22,086 nt of DNA, taken from Actinomycetota bacterium. Lineage in GTDB: Bacteria > Actinomycetota > Geothermincolia > Fen-727 > Anoxymicrobiaceae. The notes under the pieces were generated by a model. It did not search any database. It saw only the letters and a list, made by a program, of their open reading frames with translations, and was not told the DNA's origin. The translations under genes were made by a program, and so were the position numbers. The stretch lies in assembly GCA_018894655.1 (NCBI GenBank), contig JAHIPE010000153.1, forward strand, positions 1 to 22,086, in the 5' to 3' direction. This document shows, in pieces, positions 12,001 to 17,825 of this stretch. Position 1 is the stretch's first letter. Each line of letters starts with the position of its first letter.

Positions 12001-15000
12001 GGTCAGAATAACGGCGGTCTCGATACCGGTAGCCACGAGGTTCCCGGGCACCGGGGGCGGGGTGTTGTCCACGGCGTATATTCGAGAGATCTCCGATGTG
12101 TTCCCGGATGGATCGCGGGCCACCACCCTCACCTGGACGGTTTCCCCGGAGAGCGCCGTGGTGTTCCAAACGGTCTGGCCCACCCAGCCGGTACCGTCCC
12201 GGAAGATGGGAACGACGCTCGCTATCAGTATCCAGCCCTCACCGTCGTGGTAGTGGAAGTCCAGGTAATCGACGCCGACGTGGTCGGTCGCGGCGGCTGA
12301 GAGTATGACGACCCCGTGTAGGACGGCCCCGGCCTCGGGGAGCAGGTAGGCGACCACCGGCGGCTCGTCGTCGCAGGCGGCGCCTGACGCCTCATTGCTA
12401 TAGGCGCTCACGTTATAGGCGCCGTCCACCGCGGCGACCACGTAGTAATACATGGTGTCCGGCTCGACATCCATGTCGGTGTAGGTGGTGCTTAGGGGTT
12501 CACCTGGAGGGATTGGAGGTTCTGGAGGTAGAGGACCTGGAGGAGTTAGAGGTTTTGGAGGTGGAGGACCTGGAGAAGCCAACAGCTCAATGTACGGTCC
12601 CCCGGAGGTGGTCGAGCGGTATACCCGATAGGCGACGACGTCAACTGAGAGCGACGGGTCCCAGGTCAGCGTTACGCTGTCGATGTTCGATTCGGCGGCG
12701 AGGTTCGCCGGCGGCTCGGGCGGGACCTTGTCTATGACGCACGCGCCCTCGGCTGAGCCCTCGTTACCCCAGGCGTCGATCGCGGTGGCCCGGACGAGGA
12801 CCTCGGCGTCAACTACGTGGCCGCCGGTCCACGCGTACTGGACGGAGTTCCCCCGGATCACCGTCGCGTACCCGATCAAGTTCCAGGTCCCCCCGCCGTC
12901 CTCTGAGTATTCGAAGGCGACAAGCGTCACCCGCACATCGTCACCCACCTGAACGGTTATCCCGATGATCCCCGGGGGCATGCCCTTGCCCTGCTCAAAA
13001 GAGATACTTCCGGCGGAGGGCGGCGTCACGTCCTCCAGCGCACCGGCCGAACCGCCGAGCGCCGAAGACTCGTTACCGACGCCGTCTACGGCGATTACCC
13101 GGTAGTAGTAGGTGGTGTCCGGCCCGACCAGGGAGTCGCGGTAACTCTCCCCGTCCCAGGGAGACAGCCGGGTAAGGGGCTGGAAAGGGCCTTCAGGCTC
13201 GGTCGCGCGGTAGATCATGTAGTGGGAGAGGTCGGGGGCTGCCGAGGGGTCGAAGGATATGTCAATGTAACCGGGGCCGGGCGTGATGGCCAGGTTCAGG
13301 ATCTCCGCCGGGGCGGTGTGGTCCACCTGGTATGATGTCTCGGTGGTGGCTGTATTACCCCAGAGGTCCTCCGCTGAGGCCCTCACCTGGTACTCTCCCT
13401 CCGGGAGCGCCGAGGTGTCCCAGACGCCCGTGGAGATGTAGGCCGAGCCCCAGGGGTCGGACACGGGGGAGTGATCGGTGAAGATCAACTGCCAGTCGAG
13501 CCCGTCGAAGTAGGAGAGGCTCACGCGACAGACGCCCGAGTTGTCCGCGGTCATGACGGTGAAAAGCTGCATCCTGCCGACGTATCCCGTGGGGTCCATG
13601 CCCAGGACCTGCGGATCTGTGATGTCCGGGTCGGGGGTGACGGTGGAGGGAAGGGAGAGTATGCTCTCGTTTCCCAGGTAGTCCACCGCCGTGACCACGT
13701 AGTAGTAGGTGATGCCGGTGAGAAGGCCCCCGTCGGTGTGGGTCATATCCGAGGGTTCCTGGGCCTGGAGCCGGTCAGCCACCAGGCGGTAGTACCGTCC
13801 CGGGGTTTCGGTGCGGTATATGCGGAAGTACTGGTAGGCGGCCCCCTCGGGCATCCTCCAGTGGATATGCGCTCCCCCTTCCGCGGAAAGAGCAACAACA
13901 TCAATGGGAGAAGCGGGCGGCCCGCGGTCCACGATGAAGGACGCCACCATCTCGCCCCCGGAGCCCGAGCTGTCAAGCGCCGTGGCGCGGAGCCAGACGG
14001 TGGAGCCCGAAGACGCGCTGCTGTCCACCGCGAAGAAGCTCATGAAGAACTGCGACGATGGGTCATACATGGGTTGTCTGTTGACTGCCACCAGTTGCCA
14101 GCCTGAGCCCTCAACCGAGGATTCGAGCCTGACTTCAGCCACCGGGCCCAGCGAATAGACCATGACCGTGCCGCTTTCGCCAAAACTCCCACCGCTCATT
14201 GACTGGATCGCCGCAACCGACGCGGTCCCGTCCCGTGGAAGCGCCGTGGCAAGAACCTCTTCCGAGAAGGGGCTCTCCTGGAAGGAGAGGGCCAGCCTGG
14301 TCATCACGTAGTAGTAGGTGACCCCGGGTAGTATGTCGGTGTCGGCTGGCTGGACGTCGGCGTCGGCAAAGGCTTCCCCGCCGAGTAAGATAGACGAGAT
14401 GAGCTCGTAGGGACCACCGGAAGCGCTTGCGCGGTACACACGGTACAGGCAGTCGTCGGCCCAGTCATCCCAGGAGACGAGTATCCTTCCGGGTTCCGCG
14501 AAAATCGACGGGGCCGGGGGCCTGGGAAGCGGCGCCACCAGATGGTCGATCGTGAAGGTCCCGAGCTCTATTACGCCGGTGTTGGTCCCGTCACATGCGA
14601 CAGTCCGAAGCTCGAGCCTCTCACCCTGGGAGAAGGGGCTCGCGTCCCAGGAGACCTCTGCCCACCACAGGCCGGGATACGTCCTTCCACCCTGTTTGAA
14701 AGGGTACTGGATGAAGTCGGGATCATCATCCGTTCCGATATCAACCCACGATGAAGCCGCGGTGTCGTAGTACTGGAACGTGGCGCCATCCACCCCGGTC
14801 TCATCCAACATCACCATGAACAGTTTCGCTTCTCCCGGGATTACCCGGCCCAGATCGTTCATTATTTCCTCAACAACAATGGGGGCGGCCATGTCGGAGG
14901 CCGCAAGCGAGACTTGAGCGGATGGGGCGCTCTCGTTTTGGGCTCCGTCCACGGCCCTGACGATGTAGTAGTAGGTGGCCTGAGCGCGGATTTTCATGTC

Positions 15001-17748
15001 GGTGAAAGTGGTATGGGTCGTCTGTCCCGCGAGCTCGTACGGCCCGCCGGGCTCGAGGGCCCGGTAGAGGTGGTAGCCGTAGAGGTCGGCGTCGGGTGGT
15101 GCGCTCCAGGTGAGAACCGCTCCACTCTCGTCCTGGGCGACCTGGACGTCGCCCGGGACGGCCGGAGGCGTGCCGTCGGCTGCCAGGCTGAAGTCGGCGG
15201 TGTTCTGGCCGGGGGACAGAGAAACGGAAGCTGCCCCGTGGGCGTACCCCGCGGCCCGGCAGGTGACCTGGTACTCCCCTGCCTCGAGCTCGAGCGCGTA
15301 GTTGCCGTCCGCATCACTTGAGGCGTACTGAAGGACCACCCCCTGGCCGGTGGCAACCTTCACCTGTGCGTTCTCTATTGCAAGGCCGGTGCCGGCGTCG
15401 GTCACCCGGCCGGAGAGGGTCGCCAGGGGCTCCAGGGCGAAGTCGGCGGTGAGCACCTCGCCCTCTATCACCGTCACTTCCCGCTGGGCGGTAACGTATC
15501 CAGCCAGCGAGCAGAAAAGCGTGTAGTCGCCCGCCGGCACGAGAAAGTCGTAGAAGCCGTCGGAGCCGGAGAGCGCTGAGCCGGCCGTCTCCCAGTAGTC
15601 CGGGCCCCAGCACCGCATCGCCTTTATCTCGGCGCCCTCGAGCGGAATGCCGGATATAGCGTCGGTGACGAACCCCTGGGGGTCCACCCCGTCGGGGCAG
15701 TCCGACGGGGGCGGCGGTCGGTAGTAGCTGTTGAAAACCGCGTAGGATACCCCCGGGAGAGACTCGTACATCCGGACGTAGGCGTACCCGGCCATGATAT
15801 CGGTGTAGGAAACAGGCAGCCTCACCCGGTAAAGGCCAGTCACTATCTCGCTTTCTATTGCCGCACCGAACCGGGAGTTGATCGCGGCAATCTCGCCGGC
15901 GGTAAGTCCGGAGGCGAACTTCACGTATACTCGCGCCCACTCAACCTCCGGTGGAGAGCGCTTGAGCGACGAGATGTCCGCCACGTACACCGGACTTTCC
16001 CCCCCGGCTACCGCGTATCTCACCTCGGGGAGGCGCATGTAGATGTTCGCCATCTCGCCGCTTGAGGCCCCGGGCGGTGCGCGGATGCAGTAGGTGTTGG
16101 TGTCGCGGTGCACCGAGATGATGGAGGCGCCCAGCGCGGAGTTGATGGCGCCCGCGAGCGCCGGGTCCACGTCCTCTCTGAAGGCGACGATGAGCTCCCT
16201 TTTGTCCTTGAAGGTCGCCGCCGGGCTCATGAAAGCAGGGTCCGGGCACCTGGCAGCCTCACGGGCGATTCCCATCAAAGGGTCGGGAAGGATGTAACTG
16301 TACAGGAGCGCAACCTCCTGGGGGTCCGGACCCACCGGGTCGAAGTAATCGGATAAGTAACCGCGCATCTCTCTTGATGCGGCCTGGCAGCTCGGATCGG
16401 GCGAGAGCGCGGGAGGGCCCCTGGCCTCCGGCCAGCCTTGGTTCGGTCCCTCATGTCTTTGGGAAGCCGGTACCGGGGTACCGTCGGGAAAAACCGGGTC
16501 GGGCGAAACGTTCTGCGGCGGTGGTGGGGGGGCGCCGGGATCAACCGCCGGGGTGTCGCTCGCGGGATCGGGGCCGGGTGGTGGCCCGACCTCGTCCTCC
16601 CGGGGCGCAACCGTCGGGGTGGGCGCATCTATCTGGGCGGGGTCCGGCGAGATATCCGGAGTCGGGGCCACGGGCCCCTGTGGATCCGGTGCCGGTTGTG
16701 GCCCGGGAGGCGGGGCCGGCCGCTGTTGCTCGGGCTCGCCCGCGGGCTCGCCCGTCCTCAGGTCAACCGCGCTGGGGTAGTCTATCGCGAACCCGTCCTC
16801 CTTCTCCGCCCGCTGTGACTCCCTGTCGTCGCCCTCGCTCGCAGGCGCGGCAGGGTCCACCACCTCGGCGGGGACCGAGGGATCGGGGGTCACATATTCG
16901 TGGTTCTCCGGGTCCGGGCCGGTATCGGGGGCCGGGGTCTCTTCCGGCTCCGGCTCGGGCTCGGGAGCGGGAGCGGGCGTCGGGGTCTCCTCCGGCTGGG
17001 GCGCCGGCTCGTACACCGGCTGGGCGCCTGCGACCTCGGGCAGGGCCAGGAAGGCGACTATCGCTTGTGGGGCGGGAAGCGATTCGGGGAGTCCCACCAG
17101 GAAGCTGTGCTCGCCGGTGGCGGCAAGGATCGAGGCCCCGAAGCCGCTTACCACTATGATCGCCTCGTCGAACGTGACTTCTTCCGCGAACGTCACGGTG
17201 ATGAGGTCGTCCCTGGCCTGGTACGGAGGGGGTCCCGGCTCCTCAACTTCGCCCTCGGGGGCGTCCGGCCCGTCGGTAGCGGGAGATGGCTCCTGTCTTG
17301 GTTTCTCCTTGTAGTAGGCACTGGACTTTGCGTAGGAGTGGGTGCGCATCCACTCCCGCCGCTGCCTCTCCTGCTCCATTCGCCTTGCGATTTCCTCAAG
17401 TTGCCTTCTATACTCCTCCTCGCTGATGCCCGAGGAGGTCTCCTCCTCCACGATCCGGGACATGGCGGCGGTATCGGGGTCCTCCGCTAAGGCCTCGGGG
17501 TCCCGTTCCCCGGGCTCGTCGATCTTGAAGCGGGAGATGAGGTCAACGAACTCATACCCCTGGTCCGCCTTCCTGGGTGGGTGCACCGCGTTCAGGGCCC
17601 GGCCGATGGCCGCCGCCGGGGTGGCAGCGATGGTGGTGAACAGGAACACGGCGACTATCAAGAGGGCGACCGCATGGAGGGGAGATAAATGGAAAGCACG
17701 GAGTATACCGGCCCGGTTGTTATTCTCATCTCGCCGTATCTTGCCCAA
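1..17748 (-). CDS. Giant secreted multidomain surface protein (propeptide-like, FnIII/Ig-like, CARDB, PKD); C-terminus beyond window
   Basis: One frame stays open from a TTG at 17748 to the window edge: 5,916 codons, no stop seen, so the C-terminus is missing. The in-frame stop upstream is the TAA at about 17791-17793. No ATG or other credible start lies between, and TTG directly precedes a signal peptide: Lys/Arg-rich n-region to about residue 25, hydrophobic core about 26-41, Ala-Ala-Ala cleavage motif at 45-47. A GGCGGG lies 6 nt upstream. Domain order (approximate residues): charged helix 95-145; subtilase-propeptide-like domains 180-245, 515-585 and 603-676; Pro/Glu-rich tether 247-500; two carboxypeptidase-regulatory-like domains 683-858; 18 FnIII and 16 Ig-like modules 860-4295; CARDB 4297-4410; PKD 4408-4495; four CARDB 4493-4943; macroglobulin-like Ig about 5050-5140; ASH/NEW3-like and a third carboxypeptidase-regulatory-like domain to 5916. 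Exported; probably a stalk or adhesin (inference). No catalytic domain or LPXTG anchor is visible in this part. The same gene could continue into RHS-type repeats or an anchor beyond the edge. Confidence 0.96.
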   Translation of the reverse strand, partial: MGKIRRDENNNRAGILRAFHLSPLHAVALLIVAVFLFTTIAATPAAAIGRALNAVHPPRKADQGYEFVDLISRFKIDEPGERDPEALAEDPDTAAMSRIVEEETSSGISEEEYRRQLEEIARRMEQERQRREWMRTHSYAKSSAYYKEKPRQEPSPATDGPDAPEGEVEEPGPPPYQARDDLITVTFAEEVTFDEAIIVVSGFGASILAATGEHSFLVGLPESLPAPQAIVAFLALPEVAGAQPVYEPAPQPEETPTPAPAPEPEPEPEETPAPDTGPDPENHEYVTPDPSVPAEVVDPAAPASEGDDRESQRAEKEDGFAIDYPSAVDLRTGEPAGEPEQQRPAPPPGPQPAPDPQGPVAPTPDISPDPAQIDAPTPTVAPREDEVGPPPGPDPASDTPAVDPGAPPPPPQNVSPDPVFPDGTPVPASQRHEGPNQGWPEARGPPALSPDPSCQAASREMRGYLSDYFDPVGPDPQEVALLYSYILPDPLMGIAREAARCPDPAFMSPAATFKDKRELIVAFREDVDPALAGAINSALGASIISVHRDTNTYCIRAPPGASSGEMANIYMRLPEVRYAVAGGESPVYVADISSLKRSPPEVEWARVYVKFASGLTAGEIAAINSRFGAAIESEIVTGLYRVRLPVSYTDIMAGYAYVRMYESLPGVSYAVFNSYYRPPPPSDCPDGVDPQGFVTDAISGIPLEGAEIKAMRCWGPDYWETAGSALSGSDGFYDFLVPAGDYTLFCSLAGYVTAQREVTVIEGEVLTADFALEPLATLSGRVTDAGTGLAIENAQVKVATGQGVVLQYASSDADGNYALELEAGEYQVTCRAAGYAHGAASVSLSPGQNTADFSLAADGTPPAVPGDVQVAQDESGAVLTWSAPPDADLYGYHLYRALEPGGPYELAGQTTHTTFTDMKIRAQATYYYIVRAVDGAQNESAPSAQVSLAASDMAAPIVVEEIMNDLGRVIPGEAKLFMVMLDETGVDGATFQYYDTAASSWVDIGTDDDPDFIQYPFKQGGRTYPGLWWAEVSWDASPFSQGERLELRTVACDGTNTGVIELGTFTIDHLVAPLPRPPAPSIFAEPGRILVSWDDWADDCLYRVYRASASGGPYELISSILLGGEAFADADVQPADTDILPGVTYYYVMTRLALSFQESPFSEEVLATALPRDGTASVAAIQSMSGGSFGESGTVMVYSLGPVAEVRLESSVEGSGWQLVAVNRQPMYDPSSQFFMSFFAVDSSASSGSTVWLRATALDSSGSGGEMVASFIVDRGPPASPIDVVALSAEGGAHIHWRMPEGAAYQYFRIYRTETPGRYYRLVADRLQAQEPSDMTHTDGGLLTGITYYYVVTAVDYLGNESILSLPSTVTPDPDITDPQVLGMDPTGYVGRMQLFTVMTADNSGVCRVSLSYFDGLDWQLIFTDHSPVSDPWGSAYISTGVWDTSALPEGEYQVRASAEDLWGNTATTETSYQVDHTAPAEILNLAITPGPGYIDISFDPSAAPDLSHYMIYRATEPEGPFQPLTRLSPWDGESYRDSLVGPDTTYYYRVIAVDGVGNESSALGGSAGALEDVTPPSAGSISFEQGKGMPPGIIGITVQVGDDVRVTLVAFEYSEDGGGTWNLIGYATVIRGNSVQYAWTGGHVVDAEVLVRATAIDAWGNEGSAEGACVIDKVPPEPPANLAAESNIDSVTLTWDPSLSVDVVAYRVYRSTTSGGPYIELLASPGPPPPKPLTPPGPLPPEPPIPPGEPLSTTYTDMDVEPDTMYYYVVAAVDGAYNVSAYSNEASGAACDDEPPVVAYLLPEAGAVLHGVVILSAAATDHVGVDYLDFHYHDGEGWILIASVVPIFRDGTGWVGQTVWNTTALSGETVQVRVVARDPSGNTSEISRIYAVDNTPPPVPGNLVATGIETAVILTWDAVSAPDLHHYDLYRSAVSGGPYALLAGGLAGTTYLDEAVDIGVAYFYVVASVDNVGNQSAYSAKATDSTPPAIPQGLSANGGEANVLLSWDQISGAYYNIYRSEVSGGPYGVVAAYTTGASYMDTAVAVGVTYYYVLASVDVMGNESPYSPEASAVVLENLTPPRPENVYAVGWHHAVRLSWEAVVVDDLAYYNIYRSDSPGGPYAILAGGIDTEFYLDEGLAVGVTYYYVVSAVDLGGLESAYSYKAQASAVEGETPPQIGSLGPADNSNLSGAVVLSAWAVDEAGVHCFTFSYSADGNAWVEISTIPASYEPASGRFTGSALWDTTAAPNGAYLVYVTAVGLSGLTDTLYRTYMVDNVAAGPPDAPGELMAMGQAMKILIGCSPSSSANAVGYHVYRRVGGGDWELVAEEMIFYGYYMFYMDAGVPAAGTYEYMVRAIDALGTEGPGSNVASATALADDDDPLLGETVSPQELSKVLGVAYVTATATDSGLVREFTFEYYDSASASWTMIGTFPLYNPYKGTVYESLYSPLYSLMCDWQGQWQSRASWDISALEPGSYELRVTASDLAGHTGSRIFAVDITGPDPGDTTPPVINWVYPYEGATVGFIGQIYARATDDVRVEVFRFYWSPDGVAWTEVGTVVAIPYASPDRVEWYGNLYPWDTSAIPEGTAWIRVVAVDAGWNEAATKVKVTVDHTRPDTPANFRATPVEGSINLSWDACSSPDFSYYRLYRAKSPGGPYSSIEYYLTKTTYTDLNATIGQASFYRLVSVDRANNESDFAYAFTIPLHDSTPPVIVSLEPPAGTVILGRIFLYAKATDNARVKSFLFEYYDAGQGAWLTIGTSGAWYYSWEGTWEGSVWWWDMSTVPSGECMVRVTAIDSGGNTAELVQTYLIQLDTEPPPAPGNLTATPGILKVILSWDPSSAPDLAYYRVYRRVGAGGAWEVINWGTSDNSYADRSASDLSTTYFYYVTALDGVGNESDPSAEVSGSPLPDEVPPEIQSLYPYRGQEFKSPVTVFSVASDDSTVSWFAFYYSLDGVAWTLIGTDDSPVYQYNNRYEGSLDWTPPPLDDGTVVYLKVAATDAYGNSSWYSHACLANINPPDVPSGVTVEALEAALLVSWSPYAEPPSDFSYFIVYRRVGETGAWEVVTYTASHSYRDRRLDPVIVCYYYVTGVDRVGNQSAPSDVVGASPLPDTTAPVITYFYPGDSVEFSSPVTLYAEATDSTGVDRFAFYYSLDGSAWTMIGSYEDPYGYEYDTCYTYYCYHSWTLPGIPDGPVFLKLEATDFLGQTSEIVRHCLANQYPPPPPVLTASPGELCVVLDIEPPPVDDVSYYKILRGLSPQGPFSYIGLTVNITYSDRRLDPAVTYYYRVAAVDRMGHTSEPSNVAGATPLPDVTPPVITYFSPGEGEEFGAFVTLSVRGYNNWGIDSFAFHYSIDGVIWIEIGVDDNPRYTGGYYYYRGGISWTPTGIADGPIYLKVTATDLAGLTCEEVHYCLANPNPPSAPVLTAVAGERLITLSWEAPPEEDVTRYRLYRKVDPGADFVFIGELSGLTYTDRRLDPAVTYYYRVTAVDRVGNQSIPSIEVSLSPLEDATPPEITYLSPGESQEFGPSLAVYVQATDNCEIVKFSFYYSLDGQARVLLGEVSPQYTGGYYRYTGNYSWTPTDVPDGPITIIVVAEDVGGNRAEQSHSCLANPNSPSAPVLTAVAGERLITLSWEAPPEDDVSYYRLYRMVDPGTGFVLLSTLYALEYTDRCLDPAVTYYYRVTAVDRVGNESGPSAEVSLSPLEDTTPPEITYLSPGDGQEFRSPLALYVEGADNCEIVKFSFYYEIDAGGRVLVSSDSAPRFDGGKYTTSYEWTLAEDIPDGPITIIVVAEDIGGNRHEHSHSCVANLAPPPVPANLRAATGERAVVLTWDAVDACDLHGYMVYRSLSSGSGYVTVALVRRGDRHQMTYLDGNVVPGTEYYYVISSVDWLFNESATSNESSAVPAADLTPPVMNYLTPGGGSVLGLVISISAAARDNTGVDRITLEYSTDGVTFLPLDRITGSSGTLTWDTSGLPSGTCKVRAVATDIYGYQSEPMTRTYTLDHDAPAAPVLAAHPGQVVVVLTWAKNTEGDLAGYRLYRTTDPASGYAVLMAMTTSTFYKDYGVQPGGIYFYRLTALDRVGNESAPSPEVSAVPLPDTTPPYVQSVAPADGSRVRGTVSIVSRAGDNVSIQAFNFYYFDGAVFVLFARDDQVEEVGPGIWRASAGLDTSQFAEGKLSLRVEALDSVGNTSFLDFTYIMDRAPPVAPTGLTVTDPSSGGTLLLSWSASPDSDLAGYYVYRSTGPDGHFDRISGLIVVRSFTDSSLTNGVTYRYFVTAVDTAGNEGGGSETASGTPTAVCDVSVSAISSDPLYPVLGRASRIFVTVSNAGPAPANVTVGIYLGDPSEGVLIGRLSFGIYPGWTVTPALCWTPEAAGQALLFAEVIGCDVEDSNSGNDRLSAPLIVNIAPHALVNEVQPTGVEVPISFSGSSSSDQDGWIVSYRWNFGDGTTSSATNPEHAYADPGTYTVTLTVTDDMNASSSATVTVEVYETRPDLVLEGLSFTPEQPREDDLVLITATVANRGVGATGRGFLVTFYLDGAYLGYTRIDTLLAAGETAVAQFTWIATPGAHRLKVTADDLLDNIEEASEANNSASIDIIPAQVHFPDLVVEQLSYGPVKSAWSSEEMMSVSVLVNNRGDAPAVGFRVSFYIDNELLGSVYVAELPAGESKRVSTWTSPRAGTHLLSAVCDDPGDRVLESNEDNNRASLELPTFTLEYPDIEISGVTWLPGGTTVSAGTTLQLVASVTNASGVDVLHRFFVTFYVDGAFAGRAELLQLARGATAQARAYWNATAGPHTVKAVADEDDEIAEPSAENNSMTIQMPALTLVHPDLAVTDLAYQPVEVLYGDTLTVSATVSNLTVVLAGQFVVSLLVDGEIVASKAVNGLQGYSSTGVSFTWKAKVSTTVSHTLTVVADTFDFVPEEDEENNTFEPALDLMALENLVIDLKELQLFYVSGDTAEIACRIHYASSPDFPLTPDYGVLCHLTIVQEGAGTVVNRRPMSFDPVDSTFRYRFAPGIVGFASYTVTIEAEDPGYTTSVVEQFFFMDELACTVQTDKTLYPRGDQVVISGSFHYSDGSPVVGKIVYITLNRGSFYIVKRTGTDPQGNFTCVYTPAAGTAGHFEVAAAVFFGDEPFAAQTAFDMLGLLMTPGSLILQGLKAGALLYELEVRNVGEMALLGPVFQLIDNDTSDDVTASLDTSSLPTTLQPGATYRVPLIVTSASESSPDVTQFQVRLYTDEGEFEVTNVEVRLEDPVPYLAFSPSNLKIGVRPGQAVVRRVEVLNLGKATLHNLALNASGLLPWMVPVAVPTGNLAPGERKWLEVLFAPPQGTSLGAYMVSLSVSGDEMAATLPITCEVSSANRGALFFIVQSDVGLPVANATITLTGRTPYPVTGDAGVIRTYYTRISVSTDAEGTALFPDVPTDVYGYQVSAAHLESVSGAVAVEPLTDPRIVPVKMVAVPVSWTWTVTPIVIEDTYQVTLDISFVAEVEKPALIGVPPWIIIPYDVTGDIYDQLVIINPSRFEIREVTLEVVGFEGLVLQSTYAGTMAAESSVVIPFRINSGRYPALDPGQSFVSVVGTFTAFDPNIDENVEKGLELRVPLARPRPGGASVWVECGDTKINLPEADGVLDFGAPEDATVRALVRIRLSQEATLEREAFEAVLELTNPTGSSLTGVCLEVRVRDGSGVDVTHLFYPVPPVLSGIAAIDGTADLPAGSKMTSTWTLVPRQGLGGETEAGKRYYVYCMISYRQGGRLVQTRTEEAGITVHPEPELYLFYYLPRKVKGGVPFKLGVLVENRGLGTARNLRITSGYPRIVDNQSGLRITFEMLDCSFGTISGEGMTVQFGDIAPGGTAIGYWLLRCDLPGTFLSFTAELTHSPFMGVEIHPLIRAVDTEIIEKDDMTPTEDPEDYYT
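2905..4855 (-). other. CARDB-PKD-CARDB block of the giant protein
   Basis: After the FnIII array the architecture changes. There is a diverged CARDB-like module (about 4510-4855); a PKD domain with the hallmark WNFGDGTTS, NPEHAYADPGTYTVTLTV (about 4265-4525); then four CARDB modules, each with PDL-x-(V/I), NRG or N-x-G, F-x-V-(T/S)-(F/L)-x-(V/L/I)-D and (E/D)-x-NN-x-(A/S/F) (about 3940-4270, 3590-3945, 3255-3600 and 2905-3270). CARDB and PKD are all-beta extracellular adhesion or spacer folds. No metal-binding or catalytic residues stand out. Confidence 0.85.
6328..7509 (-). repeat. Near-identical tandem FnIII+Ig-like unit, 591-bp period
   Basis: Two adjacent units share long blocks at a constant 591-bp (197-codon) offset. 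ACCACTATTATGGTGATGGG occurs at 6371 and 6962. A block of roughly 85 bases starting GCGGCGCTTCCCAGG occurs at 6831 and 7422 with only one or two differences. The protein segment SAPVLTAVAGERLITLSWEA is identical in both. Other parts of the two units have diverged, so identity is patchy, as expected for a recent duplication or gene conversion within the array. Boundaries here are set at the conserved linker Cys codons. Confidence 0.85.
12502..12580 (-). other. Proline-rich insert inside FnIII module 5
   Basis: Residues about 1725-1751 (starting SPGPPPPKPL, ending PPIPPGEP) sit inside an FnIII module, between its GGPYIELL strand and the TTYTD strand where the other 17 modules have a short loop. 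Prolines are mostly CCA/CCT, while the rest of the gene favours CCC/CCG. On the plus strand the insert reads as repeated GGAGGT/GGACCT with lower GC. It looks like a simple-sequence expansion that produced a polyproline spur or hinge. Confidence 0.8.
15715..17211 (-). other. N-terminal region of giant protein: three subtilase-propeptide-like domains and a Pro/Glu-rich tether
   Basis: Three segments of about 65-75 residues share one pattern: a beta strand with V-x-F, a helix ending in a Phe-Gly-Ala or Leu-Gly-Ala turn, a strand, a Leu-Pro or Ala-Pro, a helix, then Leu-Pro-(E/G)-V followed by Ala. Examples are ITVTF ... SGFGASI ... LPEVAGAQP (180-245), ELIVAF ... ALGASII ... LPEVRYAV (515-585) and RVYVKF ... 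FGAAIES ... LPGVSYAVF (603-676). This is the layout of S8/inhibitor-I9 or fervidolysin-type propeptides, which fold and inhibit subtilases. Between copies 1 and 2 lie about 250 residues dominated by Pro, Glu, Asp and Ala (PEP and PAP motifs), expected to be extended and disordered. No Asp/His/Ser subtilase triad follows. The assignment is by eye from pattern only. Confidence 0.65.
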
Positions 17749-17825
17749 GGATATCCCGCCGCTAGATGAATGAACGGAGTGCGGTTGCCCTTATTGCCCT
17801 TTTCTTGTCACCTCATCCGCTTAGG

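Larger units (their letters stand above)
4870..15175 (-). repeat. Array of 18 FnIII modules interleaved with 16 bacterial Ig-like modules in the giant protein
   Basis: The FnIII modules are recognised by V-x-L-(S/T)-W-(D/E) strands, Y-x-(V/I/L)-Y-R, GGPY and the closing TYYYxVxAVDxxGNES. Their YYY-type motifs lie near 14970, 14316, 13695, 13102, 12440, 11860, 11590, 11305, 10690, 9693, 9085, 8480, 7885, 7290, 6700, 6092, 5517 and 4915. The partner modules begin with D-x-TPPVI, contain F-x-(F/Y)-Y-(S/Y)-x-DG-x-x-W-x-x-IG, then W-D/T-x-x-x-(L/I)-P-x-G, and end A-x-D-x-x-GN. FnIII 6, 7 and 8 (about 12040-11230) follow one another with no Ig-like module, and two Ig-like modules stand together after FnIII 9. 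Such pairs form rigid rods in extracellular proteins. Counts are by reading the translation and could be off by one where modules are diverged. Confidence 0.9.

Noticed and set aside
12502..12580. Collagen-like triple helix or CRISPR/minisatellite
   Set aside because: The Gly-X-Y register is not kept (Gly only every 9-11 residues), and there are no spacer-repeat units.
16374..17159. Plus-strand frame of 261 codons, Arg/Pro/Gly-rich
   Set aside because: It is the complement of the Pro/Glu-rich tether; its composition is a by-product of that repeat.
1..17748. Several separate genes instead of one giant gene
   Set aside because: No stop in the frame, no internal Shine-Dalgarno plus signal peptide, and module boundaries run on without gaps.
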